Source: Phragmitibacter flavus (GTDB lineage Bacteria > Verrucomicrobiota > Verrucomicrobiia > Verrucomicrobiales > Verrucomicrobiaceae). From it: DNA of 64,000 nucleotides. Both the position numbers and the translations under genes were made by a program. Shown here in pieces: positions 24,831 to 32,279 of this stretch. The number at the start of each line of letters is the position of its first letter. Within the stretch, counting starts at the first letter, position 1. The stretch lies in assembly GCF_005780165.1 (NCBI RefSeq), contig NZ_VAUV01000001.1, forward strand, positions 415,177 to 479,176, given 5' to 3'. The notes beneath the pieces were generated by a model, which saw nothing but the letters and a program-made list of their open reading frames with translations, searched no databases and was not told the DNA's origin.

Positions 24831-26801
24831 TTAATGGCAGCAGCAGCTTGGGGGCTCTTCGGCGTCGACCTGGATGCTGTGTTTGGAGGGTGAGGGAGGG
24901 AGATGGATGGCGGGGTTGCGGTTGAAGAAGCCGGTGGGTTTCATGAGGAAACCGATGTAGCTGCAGGGCATCACAGGAAAATCTTCGGGGCGGACGACGT
25001 GGTGGGCGTTGAGGGTGAGCCAGCAGACGATGTTGGTGTTGTCGGTGGAACGGCCTTGCTGGATGAAGGCGGGGAGGCCGTCTTCGATGTCGGGATGGCG
25101 CTGGTTGGGGTAGTCACCGACGGCGTATTTCTCTTTTTCGTCGAAGGGGGTGACCCAGAAATGGTGGTCGATGTAGCCGGCGCGTTTGCGGACGGAGGAG
25201 GTTTTGCTGACGAAGGGGAAGGCGTTTTCGTTGAGCATGAATTTGTAAGCAACGGGTTCGCCGACAGCGTTTTTCACGTTGGGATTGACGACTTTCCAAT
25301 AGCGGGCGGATTCGAGGGAGAGGTCGCGCGCGGTCTCGGTGGTGAGGGGGGTGGATTGGGCGTAGAAGGCGTTGCCGAAGGGGTTGTCGGGTCCGTCGGG
25401 TTCGGCGTGGGTGTTGACTTCGTGGGCGGTGTTGCCGAGTCCGTCGAGGGTCATGTCCATTCGCACGGAGAAGATGTGCTGGTGGATGGGGGCGTAGAGG
25501 CCGGGGGCGACGATGTTGCCGTATTTGCGTTTTTGGCCGACGGGTAATGCGCCGGTGTTGATGATGCCGGTGAGTTTGACTTCGTATTGGATGTTGCCGT
25601 CGAGGTAGAAATACCAGTAGAAGCCGTATTCGTAGTTGCCGACGGTGGAGATGAAGGAGACGACGAGGCGGCGGGAGCGGCGGAGTTCGGTTTCGTTGGT
25701 GCGCCAGTCGACGTGTTTCCAGAGGATGCCGTAGTCTTCCTCGTGGAGGCAGATGGCGTTTTTGATGGTGACGGGTTCGCCTTTGCTGTTCACAAGGTGG
25801 GCGTCGAAGTATTTGATGACGCCGAGGCAGTCGCAGCCGAGGGCGAGGGAGTTGGCGAGCATGCCGATGCCGTATTCGCCGCAGTCGAAGGCGTTTTTGC
25901 GGGCGTGGGCCTGGTCGGGGTCGCCGTAGGGGACGATCATGTCGACAAGCGAGGCGCGGTAGAAGATGGGTCGGGTGGTGCCGTCGTCGTCGTAGCTGAC
26001 CTGGTGGATGACGAGGCCTTCGCGGGGGGTGAAGCCGACGCGGAGAGACCAGCCTTGCCATTGGATGAGGTTGCCGTCGGTGGTGAAGCCGGGTCCGTCC
26101 GGCTGGTTGATTTCGAGGTCGTGAAGGGCGGGTCGGAGTTTGGGGAGGAAGCGCGGGGCGTAGTTGCCGGGTTCGGGCGGGAGGGGGGTCATGCCGACGT
26201 CTTCGAGCTGGACGAGTTCGAGGGTGTTGAGGTCGACGAGGGCCATGAGTCCCTGGAGGGGGCGGGCGTAGCCGTTGTCGCCGGGTTCGCTGCGGACCCA
26301 AGTGAGGGCGCGGACGAGGCGGCGGCCTTCGGCTTCGGCGATGTCATTGTGATAGGCGCCGGCGGACCAGGGGTCGATCATGAGGAGGTCGAGGTCGGTG
26401 ATGCCGCGTTTGTGGACGGCGGCGATGAAGTCGGGGTGTTGTTTGAGCATTTCTTCGCATTCGAAGAACTCGTCGAGGGTGATGGCGGGGTGGACGCCGG
26501 GGCGGTTTTCGAAGTGGGTGACTTCGGGGGTGTCGAGGCTGACGATGGCTTCGAAGGTCTGGCCGGTGGTTTTTTCGAGAAGGACGCAGAAGGCCTGGCG
26601 TGGGACGGGTGGGGAGGCGGGGGTCCAGTCGAGGACGAGTTGTTTGGGAGGTTCGTGAAGGGTGACGACGACGAAGCGGGTGGTGTCGGTGGCTTGGCCG
26701 GAAGATTTGAGGAGCTCGACGGCGGCGCTGATTTCGGCGGCGGTCAGCGGGGTGAGGGGGTGGACGAGGGCGGTGGCGGTTGGAGGTGGTAAGGTGGACA
26801 T
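24831..26801 (-). CDS. Copper-containing primary amine oxidase
   Basis: 656 residues. The topaquinone precursor is Tyr390 in STVGNYEYGFYW, and the catalytic base is Asp306 in AFDCGEYGIG. Copper ligands are His440 and His442 (APIHQHIFS) and His601 in HHVVRPEDFPVMP. The protein therefore appears catalytically complete. These enzymes oxidise primary amines, including methylamine in some bacteria, to aldehyde, ammonia and hydrogen peroxide. No signal peptide is seen, so it is probably cytoplasmic. The C-terminus ends in an unusual Cys-Cys-Cys-His. It is downstream of the dmm genes in the same direction, separated from the SDR by a repeat-filled 43-bp gap. Confidence 0.92.
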   Translation of the reverse strand: MSTLPPPTATALVHPLTPLTAAEISAAVELLKSSGQATDTTRFVVVTLHEPPKQLVLDWTPASPPVPRQAFCVLLEKTTGQTFEAIVSLDTPEVTHFENRPGVHPAITLDEFFECEEMLKQHPDFIAAVHKRGITDLDLLMIDPWSAGAYHNDIAEAEGRRLVRALTWVRSEPGDNGYARPLQGLMALVDLNTLELVQLEDVGMTPLPPEPGNYAPRFLPKLRPALHDLEINQPDGPGFTTDGNLIQWQGWSLRVGFTPREGLVIHQVSYDDDGTTRPIFYRASLVDMIVPYGDPDQAHARKNAFDCGEYGIGMLANSLALGCDCLGVIKYFDAHLVNSKGEPVTIKNAICLHEEDYGILWKHVDWRTNETELRRSRRLVVSFISTVGNYEYGFYWYFYLDGNIQYEVKLTGIINTGALPVGQKRKYGNIVAPGLYAPIHQHIFSVRMDMTLDGLGNTAHEVNTHAEPDGPDNPFGNAFYAQSTPLTTETARDLSLESARYWKVVNPNVKNAVGEPVAYKFMLNENAFPFVSKTSSVRKRAGYIDHHFWVTPFDEKEKYAVGDYPNQRHPDIEDGLPAFIQQGRSTDNTNIVCWLTLNAHHVVRPEDFPVMPCSYIGFLMKPTGFFNRNPAIHLPPSPSKHSIQVDAEEPPSCCCH

Positions 26802-26805
26802 GGAC

Positions 26806-26840
26806 TAGAAAGGCTAAAGGCTAAAGGATGAAGGCTAAAA
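26806..26840. repeat. Iterated GGCTAAAG/AAAGGCTAAA spacer
   Basis: The gap between the amine oxidase and SDR genes consists of overlapping copies of AAAGGCTAAAGG-type words. The same word family fills the next gap at 27635-27670. Confidence 0.6.
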
Positions 26841-26844
26841 TCAG

Positions 26845-27630
26845 TTAGAGGATCGCTGCTTCGATTTCGGGGACGACTTGGCCGCCGTCGATGACGAGGG
26901 TTTGGGCGGTGATGAATTTGGCTTGAGGGGAGGCGAGGAAGAGGGCGGCGTAGCCGATGTCTTCGACATCGCCGAGGGTTTTGGCGGGGATGGCTTTGGC
27001 GGTGGCTTCGGTGTAGGCGGGGCCCATGGCGATGATGGCTTCGGTGGTGATGTTTCCGGGGAGGACGGCGTTGATGGTGATGCCGTGGGGGGCGAGTTCG
27101 AGGGCGGCGGTGCGCATGAAACCGAGCTGGGCGGCTTTGGTGGCTCCGTAATGGGACCAGCCGGGGTAGCCGGTGAGGGGGCCGGTGATGGAGGAGGTGA
27201 GAACGATGCGGCCGTATTTTTGGGCGGACATGGGGACCATGGCGGCTTTGACCATGAAGGCGGTGCTTCGAACGTTTTGGGCCATGAGTTCGTCCCAGAG
27301 GGGTTCGGTCATGTCGGCGAGGTTGCAGGAGGGGAAGGCCCCGGCGTTGGAGCAGAGGATGTCGAGTTTGCCGTAGAGTTCGAGGGCTTTGGCGACGGCA
27401 CCTTCGCATTCAATGGCGTTGGAGAGGTCGGCGGGGTGGAATGAGGCGATACCGCCCTCGGCGATGATGTCGTTGACGGCGGATCGGCCGTCATCGGGGT
27501 TGCGGGCAACGATGAGGACTTTGGCGCCGCTGCCGGCGAGGACACGGGCAATGCCTTTGCCGATGCCTTTGCTGCCGCCGGTGACAATGGCAGATTGGCC
27601 GGAGATGGAGATGGGGGACGGGAGGGGCAT
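26845..27630 (-). CDS. Short-chain dehydrogenase/reductase
   Basis: 261 residues, a classical SDR. The cofactor loop is TGGSKGIGKGIA, the structural motif is NAG in LCSNAGAF, the catalytic Ser is in LTSSITG, and Tyr/Lys are in YGATKAA. The C-terminal LVIDGGQVVPE is family-typical. ARNPDD after beta-2 suggests NADP(H) preference. It lies between dmmC and the amine oxidase in one direction of transcription, so oxidation of an alcohol or aldehyde from amine metabolism is possible. The substrate is unknown and FabG-like roles cannot be excluded. Confidence 0.85.
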   Translation of the reverse strand: MPLPSPISISGQSAIVTGGSKGIGKGIARVLAGSGAKVLIVARNPDDGRSAVNDIIAEGGIASFHPADLSNAIECEGAVAKALELYGKLDILCSNAGAFPSCNLADMTEPLWDELMAQNVRSTAFMVKAAMVPMSAQKYGRIVLTSSITGPLTGYPGWSHYGATKAAQLGFMRTAALELAPHGITINAVLPGNITTEAIIAMGPAYTEATAKAIPAKTLGDVEDIGYAALFLASPQAKFITAQTLVIDGGQVVPEIEAAIL

Positions 27631-27634
27631 TTCG

Positions 27635-27670
27635 AAAGGATAAAGGCTAAAGGATAAGGGCTAAAAGAAT
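27635..27670. repeat. Iterated AAAGGATAAAGGC spacer
   Basis: The gap between the SDR and dmmC genes is made of AAAGGATAAAGGCTAAAGG-like words, matching the spacer at 26806-26840. The SDR gene is therefore bracketed by two copies of the same repeat type. Confidence 0.6.
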
Positions 27671-27684
27671 GCTGATTTCGTGCT

Positions 27685-28761
27685 TCAGATTCCGTCTTCG
27701 TAGGGGGCGAGGTGGTCGATGACGGTTTGTTTGTAACGATTGAGGCCCTTGTATTCCGCAATGGGTTCGGGGAGGGTCTGGAGGACGCGGCGAAGTCGTT
27801 TGGCCCAGGCGGGGTTGGTGGTGAGTTCGTCGAGACTGATCAAATAAGTGCGGATGAGGAAGAGGAGGCCGTGGCTGCGACGGAGACGGGGGAGGACTTG
27901 GACTTCGACGCGGAGGTGGACTTTTTGGCCGACGTTTTCAGGGGTGATGGTGGTGCGGTCGATGCCCCATTCGTGATATTTTTCGGTGGAGGCATCCCAG
28001 CGTCGGCCGATGGTCATGGTCCAGTTAAAACGCTGCCAGGGTTCGGCGGGCTGGATGCGCATGAGGAACTGTTTGGCGCGTTTGAAGACGCCGGCTTCGT
28101 GGGCCATGGGGACGGGGCCGTGCCATTCTTCGAAGGACATGCCGAGGTCGAAGGCGAGGGACCAGTCGGCGGGGAAGGTGAGCATGCCGGCGTCCATCCA
28201 CAGGTCGTTGTCGCGTTCGTCCATGAGCACCCAGTCGCCTTGGGCCTGGCGGGTGATGTAGTCGAGGGGTTCGCGGGGAAGGGTAGAGGCGTCGCCGTAG
28301 GTGAAGGTGTTTTTGATGCCGAGGAGACGGTTTTCCCAGGTCCAGAGGTTGCCGAAGCGGCTGAGGGAAAAGTGCTGGGGGTAGTCGGTGCTGTATTTCT
28401 CCATGATGAGTTCCAGGGTGTCCCACTGGTGATCGATCATGTGAGGGAGGGCCTGGTAGCGTTCGGGGTCTTCGGCGAGGACTTGTTCGCGGAGTTCCAT
28501 TTCGGCGACGTGATGTTGGTCGATGTCGAACCAGTGTTCGTCGAAGCTGCCGGGGGCACCTTGGCCGGCTTTGCGGAGATTGACGGTGTAGGAGTAGTCG
28601 TCGCCTTCGAAGGGGAAGGGAAAGCGGGCGATGTCGATTTCGCTGTTTTTGAAGCGGTCGAGCTCGGGTTCGATTTCGGGCTCGGGAGTTGGAGGAGGAG
28701 CAAGCGCCTCGGCCACCGGGGGTTCTGCGTTTTCTTGGGGCAGGGTCGGTGGGGCGTTCAT
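27685..28761 (-). CDS. dmmC: Heme-dependent oxidative N-demethylase, DmmC-like (DUF3445)
   Basis: 358 residues. A proline/glutamate-rich N-terminal tail is followed by the DUF3445 core: FPFPFEGDDYSYTVNLRKAG, VLMDERDNDLWMDAGMLTFP, FDLGMSFEEWHGPVPM and INPA-like segments. Family members are heme-PAS-fold monooxygenases, including DmmC of the dimethylamine monooxygenase that converts dimethylamine to methylamine and formaldehyde. The next two genes upstream encode the matching reductase and DmmA, which makes this assignment firm by context. The gene is 15 bp downstream of dmmB. Confidence 0.85.
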   Translation of the reverse strand: MNAPPTLPQENAEPPVAEALAPPPTPEPEIEPELDRFKNSEIDIARFPFPFEGDDYSYTVNLRKAGQGAPGSFDEHWFDIDQHHVAEMELREQVLAEDPERYQALPHMIDHQWDTLELIMEKYSTDYPQHFSLSRFGNLWTWENRLLGIKNTFTYGDASTLPREPLDYITRQAQGDWVLMDERDNDLWMDAGMLTFPADWSLAFDLGMSFEEWHGPVPMAHEAGVFKRAKQFLMRIQPAEPWQRFNWTMTIGRRWDASTEKYHEWGIDRTTITPENVGQKVHLRVEVQVLPRLRRSHGLLFLIRTYLISLDELTTNPAWAKRLRRVLQTLPEPIAEYKGLNRYKQTVIDHLAPYEDGI

Positions 28762-28776
28762 GGGTGGTAGAGAGGG

Positions 28777-29736
28777 TCAGAGGTCGAGGACAAGTTCGCC
28801 GTTGGCGGCGCGGGAGACGCAGGCGATGAGTCGGGAGCCGTCGTGGCGGTCTTCGTCGGTGAGGCAGTGGTCGCGATGTTCGATGCCGCCGCCGCCGGAG
28901 ACGCGCAGTTCGCAGGTGCCGCAACCGCCGATGCGGCAGGAGTGGGAGACGGGGAGTCCTTCGCGTTCGAGGACTTCGAGGAGGGTTTCGTTTTCGCTGA
29001 CGGTGAGCTGGCGGTCGCTGGCGGCGAGGTGGACTTTGAAGGGGCGCTTGGGTCGAGAGTCGGTGCCAGCGGAAAAATGTTCGAAGTGGATTTGGGCGGA
29101 GGGCCAGCCAAGGGACTGGGCGCTGTGGCGGACTTCGTTAATGAGTTCGGCGGGGCCGCAAACGTAGACGTGGGTGCCGGGGGGCTGACGCTCGAGGATG
29201 TGCCGCACGTTCATGCGGGTGCTGAGTTTGGTGTTGTGGTAGCAGGTGGTGGCGGGCGGGAGCTGGTCGATGAAGGCGGCTTCTTCATAACCGCGGAAGC
29301 TGTAGTGGACTTCGACGGATTGCTGACGGCGCTCGATGGCGGGGAGGTAGGAGAGGAAGGGGGTGATGCCGATGCCGCCGGCGATGAGGAGATGGTGGGG
29401 GGCTGTGGTGACGAGGGGGAAGCGGTTGGTGGGAGGGTCGATGTCGAAGAAGTCGCCGGGTTTGGCGTGTTCATGGAGGTAGATGGAGCCGCCGCGTGAC
29501 TGACCGGGATCTTCGCGTCGGACGGCGATGGTGTAGCTGAGGGTGCTGCTGGTCCAGGGGTTGGAGGTGATGGAGTAGCTGTTGGTGATGATGTTGGTGC
29601 CGCCTTCAACGGGGAGGTGGATGCGCAAGGCGCTGCCGGGGGAGCAGGCGGGGAGTTCGCCGGTTTTGGCGGCGAAGCGGAATTGGGTCACGCGATGGGT
29701 GATGGGCGTGACCCCGGTGAGAATGACTTTGATCAT
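28777..29736 (-). CDS. dmmB: Dimethylamine monooxygenase reductase subunit, DmmB-like
   Basis: 319 residues from ATG 29736, which overlaps the dmmA stop (ATGA). The order of domains is flavin-binding barrel (SYSITSNPW), NAD-binding domain (IAGGIGITPFLSYL, YVCGPAELIN) and C-terminal plant-type [2Fe-2S] ferredoxin. The cluster cysteines are C267, C272 and C275 in SCRIGGCGTC, and C306 near the end. This is the phthalate-dioxygenase-reductase layout. It would pass electrons from NAD(P)H to the heme of DmmC. Upstream in-frame residues are arginine-rich antisense translation and were excluded. Confidence 0.88.
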   Translation of the reverse strand: MIKVILTGVTPITHRVTQFRFAAKTGELPACSPGSALRIHLPVEGGTNIITNSYSITSNPWTSSTLSYTIAVRREDPGQSRGGSIYLHEHAKPGDFFDIDPPTNRFPLVTTAPHHLLIAGGIGITPFLSYLPAIERRQQSVEVHYSFRGYEEAAFIDQLPPATTCYHNTKLSTRMNVRHILERQPPGTHVYVCGPAELINEVRHSAQSLGWPSAQIHFEHFSAGTDSRPKRPFKVHLAASDRQLTVSENETLLEVLEREGLPVSHSCRIGGCGTCELRVSGGGGIEHRDHCLTDEDRHDGSRLIACVSRAANGELVLDL

Positions 29737-30287
29737 GCGTAGAGCTCCTCTGATTGCGGGATGTTTCCGGGTTCTTCTGCGTCGACCCGACCGGCAAGAT
29801 AGGCGCAGAGTCTTCGGGAAAAATGATCGCGCACGGCAAGGTGCAGGCCGCAACCGTGGCAGACGAAAATGGTGTGTTGGATGCCTTCGTGCAGGTGGCG
29901 GCAGTGGGCGCACAAAACGCGGCGGGCTTTGGAGCCCATCAGTTGGGTTTGCACGCGACTCCGGCTGAAACCGGCTCCGCGAGTGACGAGGGCGGCGGAC
30001 CAGATGAAGGTCTCGGGTCCGGCGAGGGCGATTTGGGTGCCGGGGGAAACTTGGCGCAGTTTGATTTCGAGGTCGCGAAGGAGCGATGATTCATCAGGGT
30101 AGCCGAACGCAGTTGGCGAGGCGGGGGTGTCGCCGACGTGGAGCCAGGTGTAGGGAAAGGCGGGAGTTTCGGTGAGAAGGGTTTCAACGGCGTGATAGCC
30201 GACGCCGGAGGTGGCGAAGAGATGATGGCTGGCCTCCGGATTGAAGGTCAGGGGCGCATAGACCGGCTGGCTTTTGATGCTGCCCAC
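29733..30287 (-). CDS. dmmA: Dimethylamine monooxygenase subunit DmmA
   Basis: 184 residues from GTG 30287, the only plausible start. An N-terminal alpha/beta domain (LFATSGVGYHAVETLL...) resembles a degenerate reductase fold. The C-terminal zinc-ribbon-like CAHCRHLHEG...CHGCG is followed by VRDHFSRRLCAYLAGRVDAE, which is characteristic of DmmA. The subunit is small and its exact part in catalysis is not settled; it is always linked to DmmB and DmmC. The 4-bp overlap with dmmB shows coupling. Confidence 0.82.
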   Translation of the reverse strand: MGSIKSQPVYAPLTFNPEASHHLFATSGVGYHAVETLLTETPAFPYTWLHVGDTPASPTAFGYPDESSLLRDLEIKLRQVSPGTQIALAGPETFIWSAALVTRGAGFSRSRVQTQLMGSKARRVLCAHCRHLHEGIQHTIFVCHGCGLHLAVRDHFSRRLCAYLAGRVDAEEPGNIPQSEELYA

Positions 30288-30331
30288 AAGCGGGGATAAG
30301 GGTTAAAGGGTTCAGGTTCTTGAGGGTCGAG

Positions 30332-30784
30332 TTACATGGGGGTCCACCAAGCTTTGACTTTTTCGGGGATGGGGGTGTCGACCTTACTGGTGTATCCGGG
30401 GAGGAAGGAGGGCTCGGGACCGCGATGGCCGATGTAGACAGCGGTGCCGTCGGACTCAGCGCAGAACATGACGAGATGGGGCGGGGTGAAGATGAAGACG
30501 TCGCCGGGCTCTGCGGCATAGGTGATGCCGTCTTCGTCTTTCACGACAATGCGACCGCTAGTGATGGTTTTGACCTCAAGGTATTCGTAGAAAAATGGGA
30601 AGTCGACGGAGGGGCGCATCTCGAAGCGGCCAAGAGTGAGTTCGGCTTTGGCGTCGGTGATGGGGAAGTCGAGGATGCTGCTGATCAGGCCGGGGCGCTG
30701 GTAGCTTTCTTCGAGATCGACGAGGGTGGCGTCGGATTTTTTCAGCAATTGAATGCCGGGTTTCGTGGAAAGGTAAGCGGACAT
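30332..30784 (-). CDS. Cupin-domain protein (EutQ-like)
   Basis: 150 residues from ATG 30784; the frame extends upstream through repeat-like sequence that was excluded. RFEMRPSVDFPFFYEYLEVK, followed by TITSGRIVVKDEDGITY and AEPGDVFIFTPPHLVMF, forms a single cupin barrel close to the EutQ/ethanolamine-utilisation type. Metal-ligand histidines are sparse, so it may be a binding or accessory protein rather than an enzyme. It is the first gene of the dmmABC-SDR-amine oxidase run, 44 bp before dmmA, which suggests a helper role in amine metabolism. Confidence 0.7.
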   Translation of the reverse strand: MSAYLSTKPGIQLLKKSDATLVDLEESYQRPGLISSILDFPITDAKAELTLGRFEMRPSVDFPFFYEYLEVKTITSGRIVVKDEDGITYAAEPGDVFIFTPPHLVMFCAESDGTAVYIGHRGPEPSFLPGYTSKVDTPIPEKVKAWWTPM

Positions 30785-31008
30785 GATGAATACCGGGTTG
30801 CCTGTTAGGAAACACGGGTTGAATAGCAGCAAGCGTGCCGGGTGCGCGGGGTTGGGGTGATATTTTGGCCACAAAAGATCGCAAAGAGCACAAAGAGAGG
30901 GGGATAGGTTCTTGGTTCCTTGTTCCTCGTTCTTTGTGTTCTCTCCTGGCAAATGAGGTTGCTTCTGTGGCTTGACTTGGGGTTTTGAAACGGCAGTTTG
31001 GCGTGGTC
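30785..31008. other. Divergent intergenic region between cupin/dmm and holA
   Basis: About 220 bp. It must hold the promoters for the leftward dmm operon and rightward holA. Positions 30870-30960 contain AAAGAGCACAAAGAGAGG and AACAAGGAACCAAGAACC-type iterated words like other spacers in this window. No gene or clear promoter hexamers were identified. Confidence 0.4.
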
Positions 31009-32142
31009 ATGGCGGTCAAAAAGGCATCGGCAACTTCTGGGGGGGCGGGGAACATCATTGCGGTGGTGGGAACGGATGATTTGCGGGTGAAAGAGGCGGC
31101 GCTGAAGCTCTCGAAGGAGTTGTCGCCGCCGGACTCGGGGGATTTTGGCAATGATGTGATCGAGGGGATCGCGGAAAGCGCGGAGCATTGTGGGCAGATT
31201 GTGCGATCGACCTTGGATGCGTTGCAGACGCTGCCGTTCTTTGGGGGTGGCAAGCTGGTGTGGTTGAAGAATGTCAATTTCCTGGCGGACTCGGTGGTGG
31301 GGAGGACCAATGCGGCGATTGAAGGGATGGAGGCGATTTTGGATTATGCGGAGAAGCTGCCGCCGGAGATCAAGTTTTTGATGAGCGTGGGGGCGGTGGA
31401 CAAGCGCCGGGCGGCGTGGAAGAAGCTGTCAAAAGTCGCCGATGTGCGGGTGTTTGATCGGCCGGACACGACGAAGTCGGGCTGGGAGGATGCGGTGATT
31501 GCGCAGGTGGAACGGCGCGGTCGGGATCTGGGTTTGCGGTTCGATCATGCGGCGCTGGAGATGCTGGTGCATCTGGCGGGGGAGGACACGCGGCAGTTGG
31601 ACAGCGAGATTGAGAAGTTGAGTTTGTATGTGGGGGAAAATGGCCGGGTGACGGAGGACGTGGTGCGCCTGTTGGTGCCGTTGAACCGGGCCGGGGTGGT
31701 GTTTGAATTGGGCAATGCGATTGGGCGTCGGGATTTGCGTCGGGCGCTGGAGCTGGTGCGGACGTTGATCTATCAGGGGCAGAATGCGATTGGGATTCTG
31801 TTGGCCGCAGTAGTGCCGAGGGTGCGCAATCTGTTGCTGGCGGCGGATTTGCTGGAACGGCATCCGAAGCTGCCGAGGGGGAGTTATGGGTCGTTTGGTG
31901 GGGCGCTGGAGCGATTGCCGAGTTCGGAGACGGCGCATTTGCCGAAGAAGAAGGACGGCAGCGGGTTGAATGTTTATCCGCTGTTTTTGGCGCTGAATGA
32001 GGCGTCGAAATTCACGTTGCCGGAATTGCGCGCGGCGCTGAAGGCGTGTTTGGAGGCGAACTTGAAGCTGGTGTCGACGAGTATTGAACCGCAGTTGGTG
32101 CTGGAGCGGTTGTTGGTGGGGATGTTGACGAAGAAACGGTGA
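31009..32142 (+). CDS. holA: DNA polymerase III subunit delta
   Basis: 377 residues from ATG 31009 (TTG at 30985 is an alternative). The layout is the three-domain clamp-loader delta subunit. The N-terminal domain has IIAVVGTDDLRVKEAALKLS and LPFFGGGKLVWLKNVNFL. The middle has RRGRDLGLRFDHAALEMLVH followed by LAGEDTRQLDSEIEKLSLYV. The C-terminal collar domain includes ALELVRTLIYQGQNAIGILL. Delta opens the beta sliding clamp during replisome loading. It is an essential housekeeping gene and suggests that the neighbouring amine region is chromosomal. Confidence 0.9.
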   Translation: MAVKKASATSGGAGNIIAVVGTDDLRVKEAALKLSKELSPPDSGDFGNDVIEGIAESAEHCGQIVRSTLDALQTLPFFGGGKLVWLKNVNFLADSVVGRTNAAIEGMEAILDYAEKLPPEIKFLMSVGAVDKRRAAWKKLSKVADVRVFDRPDTTKSGWEDAVIAQVERRGRDLGLRFDHAALEMLVHLAGEDTRQLDSEIEKLSLYVGENGRVTEDVVRLLVPLNRAGVVFELGNAIGRRDLRRALELVRTLIYQGQNAIGILLAAVVPRVRNLLLAADLLERHPKLPRGSYGSFGGALERLPSSETAHLPKKKDGSGLNVYPLFLALNEASKFTLPELRAALKACLEANLKLVSTSIEPQLVLERLLVGMLTKKR

Positions 32143-32149
32143 CCGGAAT

Positions 32150-32279
32150 CGAGGACGAGTTCGAGTAGGAGGACGAGGACGATTGGCGGGAAGGGGGCTC
32201 TCGGGCGGGGGTTGGCGTGGGGTGTGGTTTGGTTTTGAGTGGGGAGTAGGAGGAAGAGTAGGAGTAGGAGGAAGATTCG
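32150..32279. repeat. Purine-rich low-complexity spacer
   Basis: Two tracts of GAG/GTAGGAGGA words (about 32152-32182 and 32240-32273) fill most of the gap between the convergent holA and FIST genes. No gene or hairpin terminator is evident. Confidence 0.45.

Noticed and set aside
25587..26792. Long plus-strand open frame of 401 codons
   Set aside because: It is antisense to the copper amine oxidase, whose catalytic residues are all present. The plus translation is Gly/Val/Asp-rich low-complexity sequence typical of shadows in GC-rich DNA.
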